In this document: one piece after another, positions 62,781 to 64,000 of the stretch
Layout: every line of letters begins with the position of its first letter
Position numbering within the stretch: the stretch's first letter is position 1
NCBI GenBank assembly: GCA_005281725.1
Contig: SSBO01000013.1
Location: 1,450,506-1,514,505 of the forward strand
Direction: 5' to 3'
Length of the DNA stretch: 64,000 bases
Origin: Wuchereria bancrofti
Lineage: Eukaryota; Nematoda; Chromadorea; Rhabditida; Onchocercidae
Program-made: the position numbers and the translations under genes
The notes under the pieces: model-generated
The model's input: the letters and a program-made list of their open reading frames with translations, nothing else
Database searches by the model: none
Told to the model about the DNA's origin: nothing

Positions 62781-63358
62781 TTTCAAATGCATTTGATATA
62801 ATAATTGGAATATAAATAAATATGTTTATATGTGTTTATAAAATATATTAAAAATTCAATCTTAATATTATATATTAAATTAACTTAAATTTATAACTCA
62901 AAAACAGTCAGTTATATATATAGTCTTTTAATACCAATAATTTATTCTAAAATTGAAAACATTAATAAGTATTAATATATAATTANTATGTGTTTATAAA
63001 ATATATTAAAAATTCAATCTTAATATTATATATTAAATTAACTTAAATTTATAACTCAAAAACAGTCAGTTATATATATAGTCTTTTAATACCAATAATT
63101 TATTCTAAAATTGAAAACATTAATAAGTATTAATATATAATTAAAAATAAAAATATTAGTTGCGCAAAAAAAAGTAACTTCAAATGCATTTGACATAATC
63201 ATTAGAATGAAAATAAATATATCCATATCTGTTTATAAAATATACCAAAATTTTAGTCTTAAATATTCTATATTAAATTGATTTAAATTTATAACTTCAA
63301 AACAATCAGTTACGTATATTTTTCTTAATCCTTATAATTCCATCTAAAATTAAAACTA
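62781..63358. repeat. Diverged tandem duplication, about 180-bp unit
   Basis: Unit 1 (62781-62960) and unit 2 (about 63178-63357) share TTCAAATGCATTTGA.ATAAT.ATT, TTTATAAAATATA, TATATTAAATT.A.TTAAAT and CAGTTA blocks with many differences. A partial third unit follows at about 63390. Real, old duplication, distinct from the exact N-gap copy inside it. Confidence 0.65.
62829..63143. repeat. 157-bp apparently exact duplication across N at 62986 (assembly overlap)
   Basis: 62829-62985 equals 62987-63143 with one N between; upstream intron of the phosphatase gene. Confidence 0.88.
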
Positions 63359-64000
63359 ACAATATTAGTTGCACAAAAAAAGAAAAAAGGTAGCAATATT
63401 TTTTTTAATCGTAATAATTTTATCTAAAATTAAAAATATTAGTATAAAATAAAAAATAAAAAACCAAAACAAAAAAATATTAGTTCACAAACAAAAAAAA
63501 AGAAAAAAAGTAGCAAAGATGCAAAATATAAATTGTAAAAAGAATTAAGTAAACTTTGAAGAAACTAACTTTAAGATGAAAGCTTAAAATCTTAAACGAT
63601 TTAACAATGCTTTCTAACATTCCTCTTCTTCAATATCTTTTTTGAGAGGAATTTTTCTATATCCTTTTTTTTATTATAAATTCTACATAAATACCGTATT
63701 CTCATTGTTTTCTCTTTCTCAATATTTATTTTAACCGAACGCTTTCTGCTTTTTCTTTTCTTTTCTTTTCTTATTTCTTTCATTTTTTTCCATTTTTTCA
63801 AATTTCTTACTTTAGGATTATCTTCGACATTATTCTTCGATAATGTAATTCTCTTTTTTATTAATAAATATTTTAATATATCGATAAAAATTTTAGCTTG
63901 TAATGAAAATTTTTCACGTCATATAACAACAAAAAAATTCTTTTGTCAATTCAAATATATCATAATATTAAATTATATTTATTAATTTTTTAATAGTTAA
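63359..64000 (-). other. Right-edge non-coding sequence, presumably phosphatase intron
   Basis: AT-rich with a pyrimidine-rich tract (63710-63790). The missing PP2C DGHGG exon was looked for on the - strand and not found, so the gene must continue beyond the window. Confidence 0.5.

Overview
The window looks like nuclear DNA of a parasitic nematode, most likely a spirurid or filarial relative. It is extremely AT-rich. Its genes are split into many small exons (45-370 nt) with GT..AG introns and nematode-type acceptors (TTTTCAG/TTTTTAG). One gene is a LIN-5/NuMA homologue. The species cannot be named from the sequence alone. No bacterial, phage or CRISPR feature was seen.

Five protein genes can be reconstructed by joining exons whose reading phases match. 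(1) + strand, <379-11766: a RabGAP1/TBC-11-type Rab GTPase-activating protein (PTB, kinesin-like and TBC domains, coiled coil), with its 5' end outside the window. (2) - strand, 20616-14291: an ATF6-type membrane-bound bZIP transcription factor of the unfolded protein response. (3) + strand, 21960-26863: a complete LIN-5/NuMA-type spindle-orientation protein of about 766 aa. (4) - strand, 40494 to about 30111: a rhodopsin-family peptide GPCR of FMRFamide-receptor type. (5) - strand, >62553-40877: a PP2C (PPM1L-like) protein phosphatase with very long introns, its 5' end lost off the right edge. Genes 1/2 are convergent, 2/3 divergent over a shared 1.3-kb promoter region, 3/4 convergent, and 5/4 head-to-tail on the - strand with a gap of only about 380 bp. 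The products belong to separate cell processes (Rab traffic, ER stress, spindle positioning, peptide signalling, dephosphorylation); no common pathway is evident.

The right half (about 35-63 kb) holds six places where a block of 157-1691 bp is repeated, apparently exactly, on both sides of a single N or an N run. These are most simply unmerged contig overlaps. They create false extra copies of GPCR exons and of one phosphatase exon, and inflate the locus by several kb.

Non-coding features include a frameshifted LINE reverse-transcriptase relic near 61.4 kb, true tandem repeats (43-, 61-, 90- and 180-bp units), a C-rich degenerate minisatellite at 53.5 kb, several perfect palindromes or hairpins, and microsatellites. 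I found no convincing new multi-gene system. The best leads are the choice of terminal exon in the GPCR, the unresolved splice at the ATF6 membrane segment, the possible phosphatase-GPCR operon, and the assembly duplications.
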